From NCBI RefSeq assembly GCF_037975245.1, contig NC_092572.1:12746769-12810768 (forward strand): a stretch of DNA of 64,000 nucleotides, given 5' to 3'. The position numbers and the translations under genes are program-made. The notes under the pieces were generated by a model. The model saw only the letters and a list, made by a program, of their open reading frames with translations, did not search any database and was not told the origin of the DNA. Of this stretch, positions 12,801 through 27,800 are shown piece by piece; position 1 is the stretch's first letter; the number at the start of each line of letters is the position of its first letter. This DNA comes from Apostichopus japonicus. Lineage: Eukaryota > Echinodermata > Holothuroidea > Aspidochirotida > Stichopodidae.

Positions 12801-15800
12801 TGAATTTAATGTAATCAACTAGTTGTCCCCCAGACAACCTACAAAGCTAATATTGGTTGTCTGAACAGTAATTTGGTCGTCTCAGATGTTTGGAAAACAG
12901 TTAAAAAATGCACCCCACAATTAATATTCAGTAATTTATACAAACTATATGAATATGAAATTATATGCAAAATGTAACTCTAATATTGACTGACTCCTTA
13001 TCTCTGGATGTAAGAGTAGAAATATGAATGCTTGTCACACTTTGAATATGCAAATTAAGTGTTAAACTCCTGTCATTGGTGAATGGTAAACATGTGATTG
13101 CTTAGTATGAAAACTTTATCCTGTTTTTGTGGAGATCAAGATCGTTGAGAGCTCTGTCCCACTAAATGTCAACAGGTAAATTCACTTACAAATAAAAACC
13201 AAATCATACGTTAAATCAAGTGTTTTACTTGTTTGAGAGGAGTGGGTCAAATGCCAACAATAAACTAAAATTATCATTTTATTGTACCTTGTGTGCAGTC
13301 CAAACAGTGTTCTGAGGCATTCCATTTACTGTAATGGGAGTTGTATGTGCCGTTAGGACAGGCAAATTCCTCGTCATACCTCGTACCCTCTGGACAGTAG
13401 TAGCCTGGGGGACACGGTCCACTTTCGGAAGGTTCTCCGCCTGTGAAAGGGAAATTTTAACCGACATGAAGCATAGTATCAAACCATCACCAAAAATTGT
13501 ATCATACTGTTTACCAGCCATTCCCCCTTCCCACCCTCCTCCCCTACCCCACCCTCCCACTCCCCCCAAGGAAAAAAATAATAAAAGAAGAAAGGGCATC
13601 AGCAGCTGAGTCATTTGGTTAAACCTGTTTTTATGGTGCAACAGATGTAAAAGATCCACGCTACAAAAGGGACATAGGTGACACTGGCCATATGAAACAA
13701 GACCTCTGTAATTATGAAATTATGAAACTCTTGCAAAATATGTGAATAAATTACAGACATACAACTTATTAGAGCACAATATCTTAACAAGACTGTTAAT
13801 TCATGTAGGCATAACATGAAAAATATTCCCAAACTATCAATTTCTCTTTCTGGAAGAGGACCTTCAAGGGACACCAAGGATTTCTTGGAAGACTCGAAAG
13901 AGTGATATCGGTAGATACCACCATTAGTAAAAAAGTGGCTGTGTATCAGAAAACATGGGTGAAAAATAAGACAACTGGTGGGTTAATTATGTTAACTGTG
14001 TAACTTGTCTTGAGCAACATTATGTGTGGAGGTAACTAAAGTTTTTATGTGCCAACAAAAGTTCAGAGGGAAGGTGTTTCCTGGGCTCCCTCCCTAGATC
14101 TGACCCCTGACCTTTTGGACACCTACATCATGTTTCTGATTTTTAACTTATAAAGGACAAATCTTTATCAGTTGAATAGCTTCAAATAACTAAAGACAAT
14201 TACAGCCAAGAGAGAGTAATATGTTAATTAGGCTAGACAAGAAACAGCTGTTAGGACTATATTTTTAGGCAAATTATTAAATAAAAACAATATGGCAAAG
14301 AAATATGGTTCCGACTCAACTTATTTTACCCCCCAAAAAAATTAATAATCCACTACTATTTCAAAATACCTGTGCAATAGTATGCTGGAGTACAAGGCGT
14401 GCATTCCTCTGCTTTAGTCAGGTTAGCCGCCGGTGAGAAGGTCCCTTCCGGACAGGGGTACCTGTCAGGTGATGGGGTCATAAAGGGGCAGTAGTACCCT
14501 GGTTTACATGGCTGAGGGGGGTTGACCGTCTCTCCTGTCCCCCAGGAGCAGTAGTGGCCCTCCCAACAGGGGGAACATTCTTCCGCAGCAGAGAGGTCAG
14601 TCTGACCAGTATAGGTTCCCGGAGGACAGGGGAACTGATCGTTGCTGATGGTACCGTTCGGACAATAGTACCCTGGAAGGAGGAAGGAATTTAAGAAATA
14701 AGCATGACAGAATTAATCCAAAATTGTAAGTAACAATATGATAATCCATAAAGCAAATAAATAAAAAATAAAAAAAGGTGGTCATAATGAAGAAACACTA
14801 GCCTTACAATCCTAAAGAAATAATGGTTGTTCTTTCGGCCTCTTCTTTCGAGGGGGAGGGGGCTGGGGCGGGGGGGTTGGAGGAATTTCCAAACAGGTTC
14901 TTAGGTTAGAGGATCCTAGTATAAGATAGATCTAGATCAGGGTGAAGAAAAACTTCACTTACAATCTTAAAGAAATAATGGTTTTCTTCCAGCTTCTTCT
15001 TTCACTGGGGGAGATAGAAGGATTTCCAGACAGGTTCTTAGATTATAGGACCCAAGTATAAGATAGGTCAGGGTTCTCAAATAGGTGGTCCACAGGCCAA
15101 ATCTGGCCTATGGACGAAAAATCTGGACCGCAGTCTTCCACTTATCGGGTATCTGGGCCCTCAAGGCTTGAGCAGCCTACTGGTCTATCCTATACATTCC
15201 TCAAGAGAGGGATAACGATAATTTGGACCTCTCTGGCCCTTTGCTTCTACCAAAATGTCTCGCGGGCCCTTGTAGAATATCAGAGAAGCACTGATGTAGG
15301 CATTACCTTCAGCACAGGGGTGAGAACTGTTGCTGAGTCCAGGCAATGGACAGGACCGGCCCTGATCGCAGAGACGACAGTTGTACTTGTGGCCCGCTCC
15401 CTCATCCGGGTTATAAGTGCCTGGATCACACTTTGTCGGTTCGATTGTTGGAGCGGATGCACTGCCATGGGGGCAATAGTTTCCAGAGGGACAAATGGTA
15501 CACTGGGTGGCATTTTCAAATCCGGTACCACCTCTGTGAGAAAGATAAAAAGTTTACCAAGAGTGTGTTTACTTGTCTTCACCATGTTTGATGTTCACTA
15601 TGACAGACACACAGTGTTTCTAACACATGGATTTGGGCAACCCAGTATTATCAAACAACTGTTCACTTCAAGTCTGAGAAGGAAAGGTAAAGGGAGCATA
15701 ATTCTGAAAGGAAGGAGCTGAGATAGGGAAACAGTGTACTGTGAAAATATCCACATACTTTATGGCTAGTCGAGTGTACAAGATTGGGTAAACTGTGAGC

Positions 15801-18800
15801 ATTGATTGACAGGCAGTTTCTTCATTTGTCCCTTAAATATATTACGAGACTACAGAATTCTTTATCCAATATTACCCTATAGGCCCCCTAATTAAGCCCA
15901 TGCCCCAGGGCTTTATCACCCTAACTACAACCCCCAATTTGTTTTTCTCACGCCTGGGATAAACTATGTGACATTAGTTCACTTAGTGTCTGTTAGAAAT
16001 CACTGCCATTTCTATTCCACTACTGGTGTTCTGAGGGCATGAGAACATGGCAATCTTCTTTATACCTTAAATAACCTCCCCCTCCTCTACCCTTCATAAG
16101 TGCCCTTCCCCCCACTCCCCTGCCCTCCTCGTTATTTCTCATACCCATAAGTTCCAAGAGGACAGGCATGCTCGTAGGTCGTTTCTTGTCCTGCGATACA
16201 ATAAAATCCCTGTTCACAGATATTCACAAAGTCACTGGAAGCTTCGGGACAGTAGTAACCGGCCGGACAGATGATGCAAGCAATCCCTTCCGCTGATTGG
16301 TTGAGCCTGTCATTGTAGGTTCCACCTGAAAAGAAGTCAAGAAATTCAAAATCTTTACCTTTCTGAGCTCATCATGAAAAGACGTTAATTAAAAATTAAC
16401 TCACGGTGTCAGTCAGCTGGAATTTGTCACAAAACAGTTTTGTGACTAGGAAAAAAGTGTCTTTTCCAGACTCTCCAAAAAGGAAGAAGGAGGACCTTTT
16501 TAATTGAATTTTGAGAGTACCACTTTTTCTAACCATAATGTAGATGTCGGTCCAAATATCTGCAGGAGGGGGGGGGGAGAGGGTTAAGTCTTTAGAACTT
16601 TGCCTAGTTGAGTACTATCCACATATATGACGTAGCTCTGAGGTGATCCGTCTATATCATTTTCAAAGGATTTCAAATCCTGTTTATATCAAATATTTCC
16701 ACCAGCTGCACTGAAGATGTCGGCAAGGACAAGAAACTTGTTAATCTTTCTTGGGAGGAGGGGGGGTAGGACAAGAAACATTTTGTGGGGGGTGGGACAT
16801 AATACAAATTGATAACAAACTCAAAACCAAATAAATTTATACATTATGTTTTTTCTGATATTTTTTCTTTAAGTCTCACAAACTTTGAATTGAAGTAACA
16901 TGAGAGACACTACTGCAAGTTGTTCCTTAAAAACATGGCAATTGTGCATAAGTACAGAAATATTCTTTGAAAAATGGTATCCCAAGTTTTTCATTTATTC
17001 ATCTGCTCTTTCATATTACTTTGTTTTACAAGTGGATAACTTATGCAAAGAGAAACTGATTAATGTCTTCACTTCTTGCTCTGCAATCAATCACTAATGA
17101 GTCAGATACAATCCCTGCTGGGATTACTAGAGTACACAGGGGATTACCAATGCTGCACATAGGACAGACCCACCAGCAACTGGCTCTTCAATAAAATAAA
17201 AAGGTTTTTTTAAAGGTTGAACAATGAAGAAATAAAGGTTTTCAAAGGCTTCAAACATGAAAATAAAGGGTTTTAAAGGTACAAATTGAAGTTAATTTGT
17301 AACATACTCACCATATATGCGCATTTTTACATCATCTGTGGCCCTTATTTAAAATACCTGAACTACATTAACTGTTGTTTGTGAGTCTGTATTTTATCAC
17401 TGCATGAATCATGCCTGGCTGTCCACAAAAACTTAATGGCCAATGGTTAGCATGACTGAATACAATATTTCTACTCTAAACTAAATCTTTAAATAAAAAT
17501 GGTTCAACTTAAAATTAAATAAAGGTTTTGAAAGGTTTTAAAGAAGTATTTTCATAAAATAAAGAGCTGTTTTTGAAATAAAGGTTTTTTAAAGGTTTTA
17601 TAGGTTTTGCTGGGAGGTCTGGAAGGATTAACTGATGGGATTAATACTGCAGCAGTAGATATAAGAGAGATTAAAGATATAAAGGTAATACATCACTTTA
17701 GGAATTACCTTAATCTATACATTACATACAAATACATTTTTTATAAATATGAAAAACGGAAAATTGGAGGTATGAGTAATGTTAGCAAACTAACTATTTG
17801 ACAGGTTGCTTGCCAAAGAAATGAAAAGACTACTTTATATCTTTTGTTATTTTCATAATAAAATTTTCCACATATTCACATCCACTTAAAAATCTGTATC
17901 ATAAAAGAATGTGAAATGTGAGTTATGACTCCATAAAATTTTACAGATGATGTGAGTTTTGGTCAGTATTATCTTGAAATTCCCCCTAAAGCTAGGCTTC
18001 TGTAGATATCAAATGAAGGTATCAAATGTGGATGCCACCAGCAAAAAGAGATTTGAATCTCAAAATTTGTACTTGTTAAAGCTTACGCAGAATCAACATA
18101 AGATAGAGTATTTGTAGTCTCTTTTCGATTTGGGGGGTAGGGGGAATCAGGAAGAGGGGATTTGGGAGGATTTGAAAGTTTGGAATTCAAGAATCCATTA
18201 GTAACAAAGTCTGAATAGAAAATTAATCATAAACAATGTATATAAATTTATGTAAATGATAAATACTGGAATAATAAATAGAAGCAGACAATATGAATCA
18301 AGTTTGTTTTTCCATTTTCCAGTTTTCAAGCCATCCAAGCATTTTACATATGCAAAGTAATGTGACCAAAACTGCATTGATAGCAACTGCAAAATGAAGA
18401 TCAGTCTTCAAGAAAGAAGATAATAATCCATTTTTTATTGTTGTTGTATGAAAGCATTTCATTTCATTTGGTAAAACAAAGTCTGAATAAAAACTTTCAA
18501 TATTTCTCACTTTATGTGTCACATCTTTTGAGGATGTAACAACTTGTAAATTTAGATAATTTCATAGGTACTTTCTGTATAATTGTAAATTATTTATGGT
18601 AACAGCACAGTCAGTACACTGCAAGCATTGGTTGTACACATTAACCTATCCTAAATTAACATTAGGCTAATAAATGTTTTGAACACCTATACTAGCCTAT
18701 CTTGGCCTAGCCTACAATAATTTTGATAGCAAATATGTTTATCCTGAATTGTCTGTATTAGGCAATCACTGCTTAGCTACACATTTGGAGCTAGCACATC

Positions 18801-21800
18801 TGTAGTGGCCTATCCTTAATTACCACTGATTCATGTTTTTTACCTGGACAAGGAAACCTTGTTGCAAATGTGGTTCCTTCAGGACAATAATGTCCAGTGG
18901 GGCAGACATTTGTCTCGTATCCAGTGTTGCCCGTACCAGCACAGTGGTAGCCTGTGGACCAAAAATACAGAATAAATAGACAGAATACAAGGGATTTTTT
19001 ACTGTCCTGCCCCATCAACGATACGAAAATTCATAGTTTACAATTATGACAAAACCAACCAATCTTAACTTCACCTTATCATAAACCAAACAAATAACTC
19101 CAACCCTGTTCTTTTTCAATCTTGATGGAAGCTCATAAACACATGACCACACCTAGGTACATCTTTTCTTTCCAAAGTTTCCATTTGTACCTAAGAGAAA
19201 GTAATTTTAAAAAGCAAAAACTGTCCAGACTGTGTTAATACTGTCGAGCAAAAGTGTCACTTTAAATGCGAAGGCAATCAGCTCACACTATACCAAATTT
19301 CCAAAGTCTTACAAGAAGTAGATTCTCGGGATAATGTTGTACGATCCTTCCCACCAGTACCGAAAGGGATAAATTATGCATATAAAATCAATTTTAAGTG
19401 ACCACTTTTCCAACACAACAACAATCTAGATACAAATTGACATTCCTGACCAACAAAGCTATGATCCTTTGCCCTTACCCCCCCCCCCTCCCAAAAAACA
19501 CAACGACTCACCAGGTGGACAAGGAAGACAGTCGGATACTGACGTTGAGGTATTTCTGGAGTTGTACGTCCCAGCTGGACATTCATATCGGTCCTTGCCG
19601 TCACAGTAACCGCCCGGTAGACAAGCTTCTAAGATAGGGGTACTGCTGGTGGATCCCTCATCACAGGTATATCCCGGCTGGCATTGGTAGCAGTTGGTGT
19701 ACCCCTCTCCTGACCAGTGGCCGATCGGGCATATCTCTGGCGCTGAAAAAAGTAAATGCAAGGCGCAAACGTAAGAATATTCTTACAAGTCAACATTGTT
19801 GATGGTCTGATGATGTCCTTTTCTTTTCAACAGCATATTCCTTTTAACTGTGAAAGTGCACTAAAAAGAGTAGAAGATCATTTAATTAGTGGACAATTTC
19901 CAGCTGAATTGGTAGAGCAAAGGATTTTTAATCCTGAAGAACACCGGTTCAAATCTATTTTTAACTGAAAAAGTTTCTATGCTCTTTTCATATTCAAATG
20001 ATAAGGAATAAGAAACTGTTTTGTATTTCATGAATTCTGCAATCCCTATGAGCAAGTAGTAGTATATATGCTTTTGACAAAGATGTTTGACAGATCTTTT
20101 TTACTAGCAATGACATAAGTAAGGAATCAGTATTTAGTAATTCTGGATTGCTAAACGGTATTGGGTTCACAGCTCAAGTTGTCAATTAACTAATCTGTTA
20201 CGAATGAAATTTATCAAGTTTATGTCAAAATATTGAAAAGTTAATTCCAATAGCCCTTTTATAAACATAACTTACTAGTTTGGTCTGCACACTGGTAACC
20301 AGCTGGACAGATGGTACAGTTGACAGCATTTAAGCTACTGTAGTATCCAACCGGACAGGGAACCTGGCCCGTGTAGATTGACGGACAGAAATATCCAGGC
20401 TCGCACGTGTCACAGTCTACTTGGGCCCCTGGTGAGTATGTCCCCGCAGTACACATCTCTCTGTAAGAGTTACAAAGACAGTACTTATGAATATAGATAA
20501 CTCGTCCAGAAAGGAGACACTCCATACTTAAATGTCAAGTGTGGATTGATCAGGGTTCCAAGTGCTAGGGTGTGGGGGGGTCCACATATTAGGGGGGTCC
20601 ACATATTAGGGTTACATGTGTTATGTTCCAGTTAAATAAGGAGTAAAGGTAGTAGTTAATACAGACTAATGTATTAGCAACCCAGATAATAAAGGGGGCC
20701 AGATAATAATGGGCCCAGATAATAGGGGTCTAGATAATAGGGGCCCAGATAAAAGGGGCCCAGATAACAGGGGTCTAGATATTACGGGTATAGGTGATAG
20801 GGGTCTAGGTAAGTGAGATCCAGATAATCGTGATAACGGGTGACAGGTCAACAGATGTGCCAGAGGTCCAGATACTAGTGGTTAAAATAAATGGGGCCAG
20901 ATAGAGGTCCAGTTAATATAGGTCAAGATAATATTGATCTGGGTAATGTAAATCTAGGTAAGAGGGTATCTAGGTAAAATGGTCCTTAGCAACGAAGATC
21001 CAAATATTAGGGAGTACAGGTTTGACAGAGGTCCATGTATTATCAGTTCAAATGATGCCAGTCAGAAAAAGGTCCATTTAAAATAGATTTGAGTATGATA
21101 TTCATAAAGAAAGGGTCCACATAAAACGGGCCCTGGTTAATATGTATCCACAAATACTGTGACAATGGTTTAACTTGACGTACTTTAATCTCGTCGTAAC
21201 ACCTGCGAACCATATCTATTGCCGGTCAAAGCTAATTTTGTACTTACGTTGGTTCCTCCGTGGTAGAGGGACATTTGTACCCAGGTGGACAAGCTGTGCA
21301 GTAGGTTGAGTTTTCCAGTGAGTAGTAACCAGTATCACATGGATAGATACTGCTACTGAACGGTACTGGGCAATAGCTGAAAAACAAGGAATACAGAGAT
21401 GAAACAGCTGTAGGAGACAAACCTTGTCTGTTTTCTGTCATTCTTTCTCTGAATCAAATCCTAGGAGGATCAAAACGTCTGGCGGCCTAGCTTTCATATA
21501 TTTACCTACACTATGTCTTTTGTAGGGATAAGCAATTTTTTAACAATCAGTACATAAATGGAAAAAAATCAAAACAAGCAACAACATAAAAACAGAACGA
21601 AAGTCAAAACTAGTAACGAAAAGAAGTCTTGCTCACCTCCCAGCAGGACAAGAAGTACACACGCTCTGTTGGCCTGCAGAGAAGGTGCCCGGATTGCACG
21701 GTTCCTTGTAATCCTGGTCAGTGTAAGGACAAGCATACCCAACCGGGCAAGCCGTGCAGGCGACACTCTGAGACGTACTAAATTCACCAGCCAAGCAATC

Positions 21801-24800
21801 TCTGATGTCTTGTCCGTCCGTACGAGGACATTCGCTACCGGCGGGGCACACCACACAGACGGTTGCATTGGTTTCCGAGTACGTCCCTCCGTCACAGCTA
21901 ATCTCTTGGTCGGATCTGTTTTAACCAAATAATATAAAAAATATAAAATATCACTAACAGTTAAACAGAGTTACAAAAGAGCTTTGAAAGAACTATATTC
22001 CATACAATTCTACATTTTATTTTATTACTTTTTTTTTTTTTGGGGGGGGGGGTTTATCCCCAACAGGAGTATATGAAATATATTTCAGTGGCCTTAAAGT
22101 TTGAGAGTCAGAAGGCCAGAGGTATGATAGTATGAGGGCATGATGATATTAAGAGGGAATGATGTTTGTAATCGTTTTGGAACTGATCAATTAAGTTTGA
22201 CACTATCAATAAGGATAAAGTCATGCACTGAAAAGTCATTGTGAAATGGTTGTGGCAATTTGGATCTCAGTGTGAGATTGTAGGGTTAACAAATAACATA
22301 TATTTAAATGGTACAATCTAACCCACAATGTCACTTTAAGGTTTATACTCTTGCACTCAAAACAAGGAAATTTTAAACAGGATATAAACTGATGACATTG
22401 CAAAATACCAAAACATACTTCACTTTTGCCTAATCTGAACTAGATCAGTTCCTATCTCAAATTGAATCACTTTTACAAGGCTTCAAGTCAGTTTTCTAAG
22501 AATTAAACTGAAATGACATTTCCCTTGAATAAATAGATATCTGTGGGTAACAAAATAGAACCCAGTGGGGTCAACTCATGACGAGAATTAGTCCATTAAC
22601 CATAGGTTGCATTCTACAGCTCTCTTGACCTCAACTTTCTGAAACTTTATCTCTCCTGCAACAATCTGGTGAGTTTGGAAGAGTTGATTTGTTCACACCT
22701 TGCCATGTCTGCCTTGATCTGATAGTGATTTGGCTACTAGCTGTGTGAAGAGTTGAATAATAGACGAATAGGCAGCTCAACTAAGGTCCGAAAAGATGTG
22801 ACTGATCACTCAGCTAACCAACTGGAAAAACCTGCCGTTCAGTACAAACAGCGGGATTTTGGATGCAACCTATTGTTAATGGACACTTTCAAGGCACAAA
22901 GGTCACCCAAATAGGTCATAGGGATGACAATATTAGACTTACACAGTGCTGGGACAGTAATATCCAGATGTACATGGTGTGCAAGCTGTTGCTTTACCAG
23001 TAGCATACCATCCTGGTGAGCATGCCTGCATATTGGTTGCCATGGTATCCGGACACTGGTAACCGGGGGGACAATCAGTACATATGGTCGATGCCGCATA
23101 GCTGTACTGACCTGTAAAACACATGAAAAGAATTGTTTGAAGCTGTTTGTATTTTATAACGCTCTTCATCTACGCCAACAATCGTACAAGTTGATATCTG
23201 GCAGTTACTTAGATGTAAAGAAGAGGGTCTGTCGTATAGTCTCCTAGAATTAGGTAAGGGACAAATCAACTTCTATGAGCAGGTCTCAACCATTATTTGC
23301 CTAATTTTAGTTTGCTTTTTTTTTACACTTAAATAATTCACTTAAGTAAATGAAGAAAAAAAATTATTTAAAATTTAAAAAATTAAATTAAGTTATGAAA
23401 AAAAAAAAAAATTCACTAACATAATTTTCACAAAAATCAACCATGTCACTTTTACTCCAAATCAATTAGTGCAAATAGTATCGCCGCGGTGACATACAGT
23501 GGCAGAGCGTATCCCTGTCAAGTAAACTCACCGGCACTACATGCCTGGGCTGCCTGGGTGGAGTCCAAGCATGCGTAGCCCTCTGGGCACTCCATACAGC
23601 CCTGGTTAAGGGGGTCGTCATTGTACCATCCGGTCTGGCAACGCACCGGAGATGCATTCGTCACATTACACTGGTGTCCTGTGTGCGGAAGCGACGAGGT
23701 ACAAGTATAAAAACAAACGCAGCTGAAAAGCTCACGGGTGTGATTACAAACTTTCCTCTTTCACATTCATGTAAGCAGGTTTTCAAATTTTCGTGAAAAG
23801 ATACTTCATTTAATTCATCATAATAAAGAAAAAAGACTCGTAATTCAAGGAAAGAAAGAAGAAAATAATTTTAAACTTGATGATATTAAATATTAAAAAC
23901 GATTTTAAGCATCTATGGACTGTTCCAGATTTGAGACCATGTTCCTGCGGTTACTTCATCAACTCATTTCTGGCCAATAATTTCATTGTACTTTTAAAAG
24001 TTGTGCAAAGATTATCTTAGTAAGTACAGATATTATTTCTGATTTTCTCATACAATAATTGGATGACACACTGAGAAGTTAAAACTCTGTGAACCTGCAT
24101 TCATTCAATTTGTCTATGTGTTTTGATGTAAAAATGAGTCTTACAGTAGCACTGGGGGTTTCTTTCTTACATTAAAACTTTTATTGAGATCACTTACTCT
24201 GGAAGGCTAAAAATTTCTACTTGACCGACTGGAAAGATGTTAACCTGAACAAAGCCTTTGAAAAAGCTATCAAAGGAGTCTCAGCTGAATTATGTAACCT
24301 CGAAAAGGATTTTCAGAGAGAACTAAGAGTACATGCCGAGGAAAAACAAGTCTCAAAGCTGAAAACCAGGTTATCAGAAAACAATGCAAAGAAATCAACG
24401 ACAGAATTTCAAACGTGGAGAGTCAATACGAGACACATTCTATGCTTCTTAACAGGCAAGAACGCTACTCGAGTAAAAACAATCTTTGTATTGTCAGCTA
24501 CACTACTGAAAACGATGAAGAATGTTTGGCGATAGCCAAATCGGTGTTTGATAAGATTGGCAAGCCAGACTGTATCATCGAAATGGCCTAGAGACGGCAG
24601 ACTGGTTGAGGGCCGAAATCGCCATATTCTGGTAAAACTCTCCTTTTTTCAAGATAAGCTGTTTATTCTCAAAAACGCTAGAAAGCTGGAACAAGACACC
24701 TTTTTTCATAACTGATGACCTTACGCCAGGAGATTTCATAGAGAAGAAGAAGTGGGCAACCAAGGTATCGGATCTCTACAGAAACGGCACCAAGCTACGT

Positions 24801-27800
24801 TTTCCAGAGAGGTCAGTGGAGACTTGCAGATGGTCGTCCATACAAGTTTGTTGAGCAGTAAAGTCCTTTTGTTTTCCAGTCGCAGATTTGGCGGATATAT
24901 AAAATAAACGACATTCATATAAGTAATGCATTTATTTATGATGTCTGCCATGCATGGTCATTGCACTCTTTTATTACGCCTAACTCCAGCTATGGTGAAC
25001 AGATAATTTGGAACAATTCGTTTATTAAAATTAACAATAAGATGGTATTTTACAACTCAATGTTCCAAAAGGGTATTAGGCAGGTGAAACATCTGTTTGA
25101 CAATGACAATCGTCCATTGTCAATACTGCGTTTCAAAGAGAAGTATAGATTAGATTATTGCCCATTTTCTGTTGACTATGGAATTATTTCATCTATCCCT
25201 AGAGCATGGAAGGATGGACTGATGAAGGTTTACAAGGATAATGTTGATAGCTCTAGTGATTATCCCCAGTTTATTCCCTCTGTCTCTAAACATATTAATA
25301 ATAGCCTTATTACTCGTGTTAGCACTCCTGCTGCGGCTGTAGCCAAATGGAATCTTTATTTTAATATCACAGCCACCCAACGGGAGAAAATTTTTCAAGC
25401 CCTGTTTCGCTCTCTCAGAGATTCCAAGATGCAATATTTCCAATTTCGCTTCCTCCATCGCATTATTGGAACAAACCACTACCGTCATAAAATAGGGCAA
25501 ATCGATAACCCACGATGTCACTTTTGTGGCCGCTATGACGAGACCCTGTTACATCTGTTTTGGGACTGCCCTATTATATCGAACTTTATTTAAGATGTGG
25601 AGCAAGCTATTTTTGGCAGACAATTTATACTTTCGAAGAATGACATTTGCTTTGGGTTTCATTATTCAGTAAATCACCCATATAATTTCTTAATTTTTCA
25701 TCTCAAGTACTTCATCTTCAGTAAGAAAAATTCAAACACGGAAATGAGATGTAGGGATTTTTTATATAAGTTAAAATTTGCTATTAAACTTGAGAAAGAA
25801 CTCAAGCAAAGAGGCAAAGCTTTCATTTCTTACGAGCAGTTAAAAGACTCATTTAGTAATTGCACTATACTGTTCAGTTAATAACGATTCTTCATGGTTT
25901 TTGTACATGTACCTTTCATTACTTGTAAAAGGTTTTTGACCTTATTGTATTCAAATATGTTCGAATTGGCACAAGAACGTTACCAATAAAGATACCAAGC
26001 GTGGTAAAAGAAAATAAAAAAAAATAAAAAAAAAAGGATCTTAACCTGTTAAGCAAATGTGAATGTTTATTCATTGTGTCAAAGGTCAAGAGTGAAAGGT
26101 TAAACATACCAGCAGGACAGGCTGTGCAGGATGTTTGTGCACCCAATGAATAATACCGGGTTGAACATGGTTGAGCTGAACTAGAACTACACTGATACCC
26201 AGCAGGGCATTCCAAGCAAGTGGTGGCATTGCCAACCGAGTAATAACCACTCTCGCACGGTAACTGGTTCTCGGATATCGGAGGACAGTAGTAACCAGGA
26301 TCGCAGTCGTAGCAATTCATATCTAGAACCAGACGTAAAAGGAAAGTTATGAAGACAAAAGTTTCATTCAGTTCTATAATGATCAGCATCGAAGACTGTT
26401 CAGTAATGTTGCTTAGCAACCACATGTGGATAACAGCAAAACTAGCTTGTAACTTGAACTTCACTCCAGATCATAAAGTTATTAATATTTTCAGCTTTTT
26501 AGTTTCAACAAATGATTACTGATTCATTAATGATAAGAAAGTTGGGTGGACATCTGTGGAGTAGTGCTACTGTAGATGAAAAAATCTGTCAAATTATTTA
26601 CTCGTAGCAATATGATCAACCACTCCTACTTACAATTTTCACCATTTATATCCATTCTTCCACCCTCTCCTTGCTACCCACCCCTCCCCCTCCCTTGCAG
26701 ATACATCTTCCACCCCTTTAGACCACCTTTACTTCTAAAGTTACAAAACCTATTCTTTTATTTTTCCTGATTTTACCTCCTGCTGCTATATAAGTTTCAC
26801 CATAGAGTAAAAAGATTCCCTGAGCTATATATTCAGTATTATAATTGTATAGATTTATCAATGCACAAGACATTTACAAACCCAGTGGGTGAACATCTTT
26901 AGGAATCTTGCAAAAAGTAATAAAAAGGTTCATTAAATAAAACAACCAGAAACAGAGGTTTAACTTTGCTGGAATAAACTTCGTTAATAAGTTAACTTTA
27001 CACTAAAATAAACCAACACAGCATGATTCAATCCTAAGTGTGTTTTGCAAATTAGGATATGCAATTTCTACGGTTACCAAGGAGACGAATGCAAAGGAAG
27101 ATGAAAAGGCTATAAAATATTTACTCTACTTTATGTTGTAACTTTGGCATCAAAACAACTTCACAGGGATATCAACAAAATTTGTAATCGCTTTAATGAA
27201 GATTAAAATCTTTACAACAACATAAACATGTAACAAGTTTGCATAAATCTTTGCCAGATAGAATATTGCAGATGAATGCATTAGGACAGTTTTAAATCAA
27301 GTTTGCTCACAAGGGAACTCTAAATCATATCAACAGCTGCAATTACCAAAAATTGTATACTTCCAAGGTTGCATAAATTTAAAAACAACCAACATTTTTT
27401 ACCCCATTTGTTTTTCCTTTTGTTATTTCTGTGATATCTGTCATTATAATTGTAGACGGTTAGGTAAATTGGTAAAAACTTTTCAACCTGGCAACATATT
27501 CTATTTGACTAATTAGATAAAAGGTTAGGCATGTGCAATATCTTTCTAGTGAAATTTAATACTAGACACTAACTCACCACACACAAATTAATGCACAGAT
27601 GATCAAAGATAAAATCTTCAAGACATATATATATATATATTTAAACATTATTTTCGTTGCACAGCAACAAAATACTCCATTCAAAAAAATCAAGTGGGTT
27701 TAACTTACTAGATGACGTCTGTATCAATCATTCAATAATGTTGTGTTCTTATTGATAATTAGTTCTTAGTGATAATTAGGGTCGTTAATCAGCAGATAGT

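Noticed and set aside
15110-15721. 203-codon plus-strand open frame, the longest on that strand before 24 kb
   Set aside because: It runs antisense through exon 16 and through the hAT-like MITE, has no recognisable domain, and the minus strand is clearly coding here.
21558-21932. 124-codon plus-strand open frame
   Set aside because: It is antisense to exon 10 and its composition (Arg/Thr-rich) is what the reverse of a cysteine/glycine-rich exon gives.
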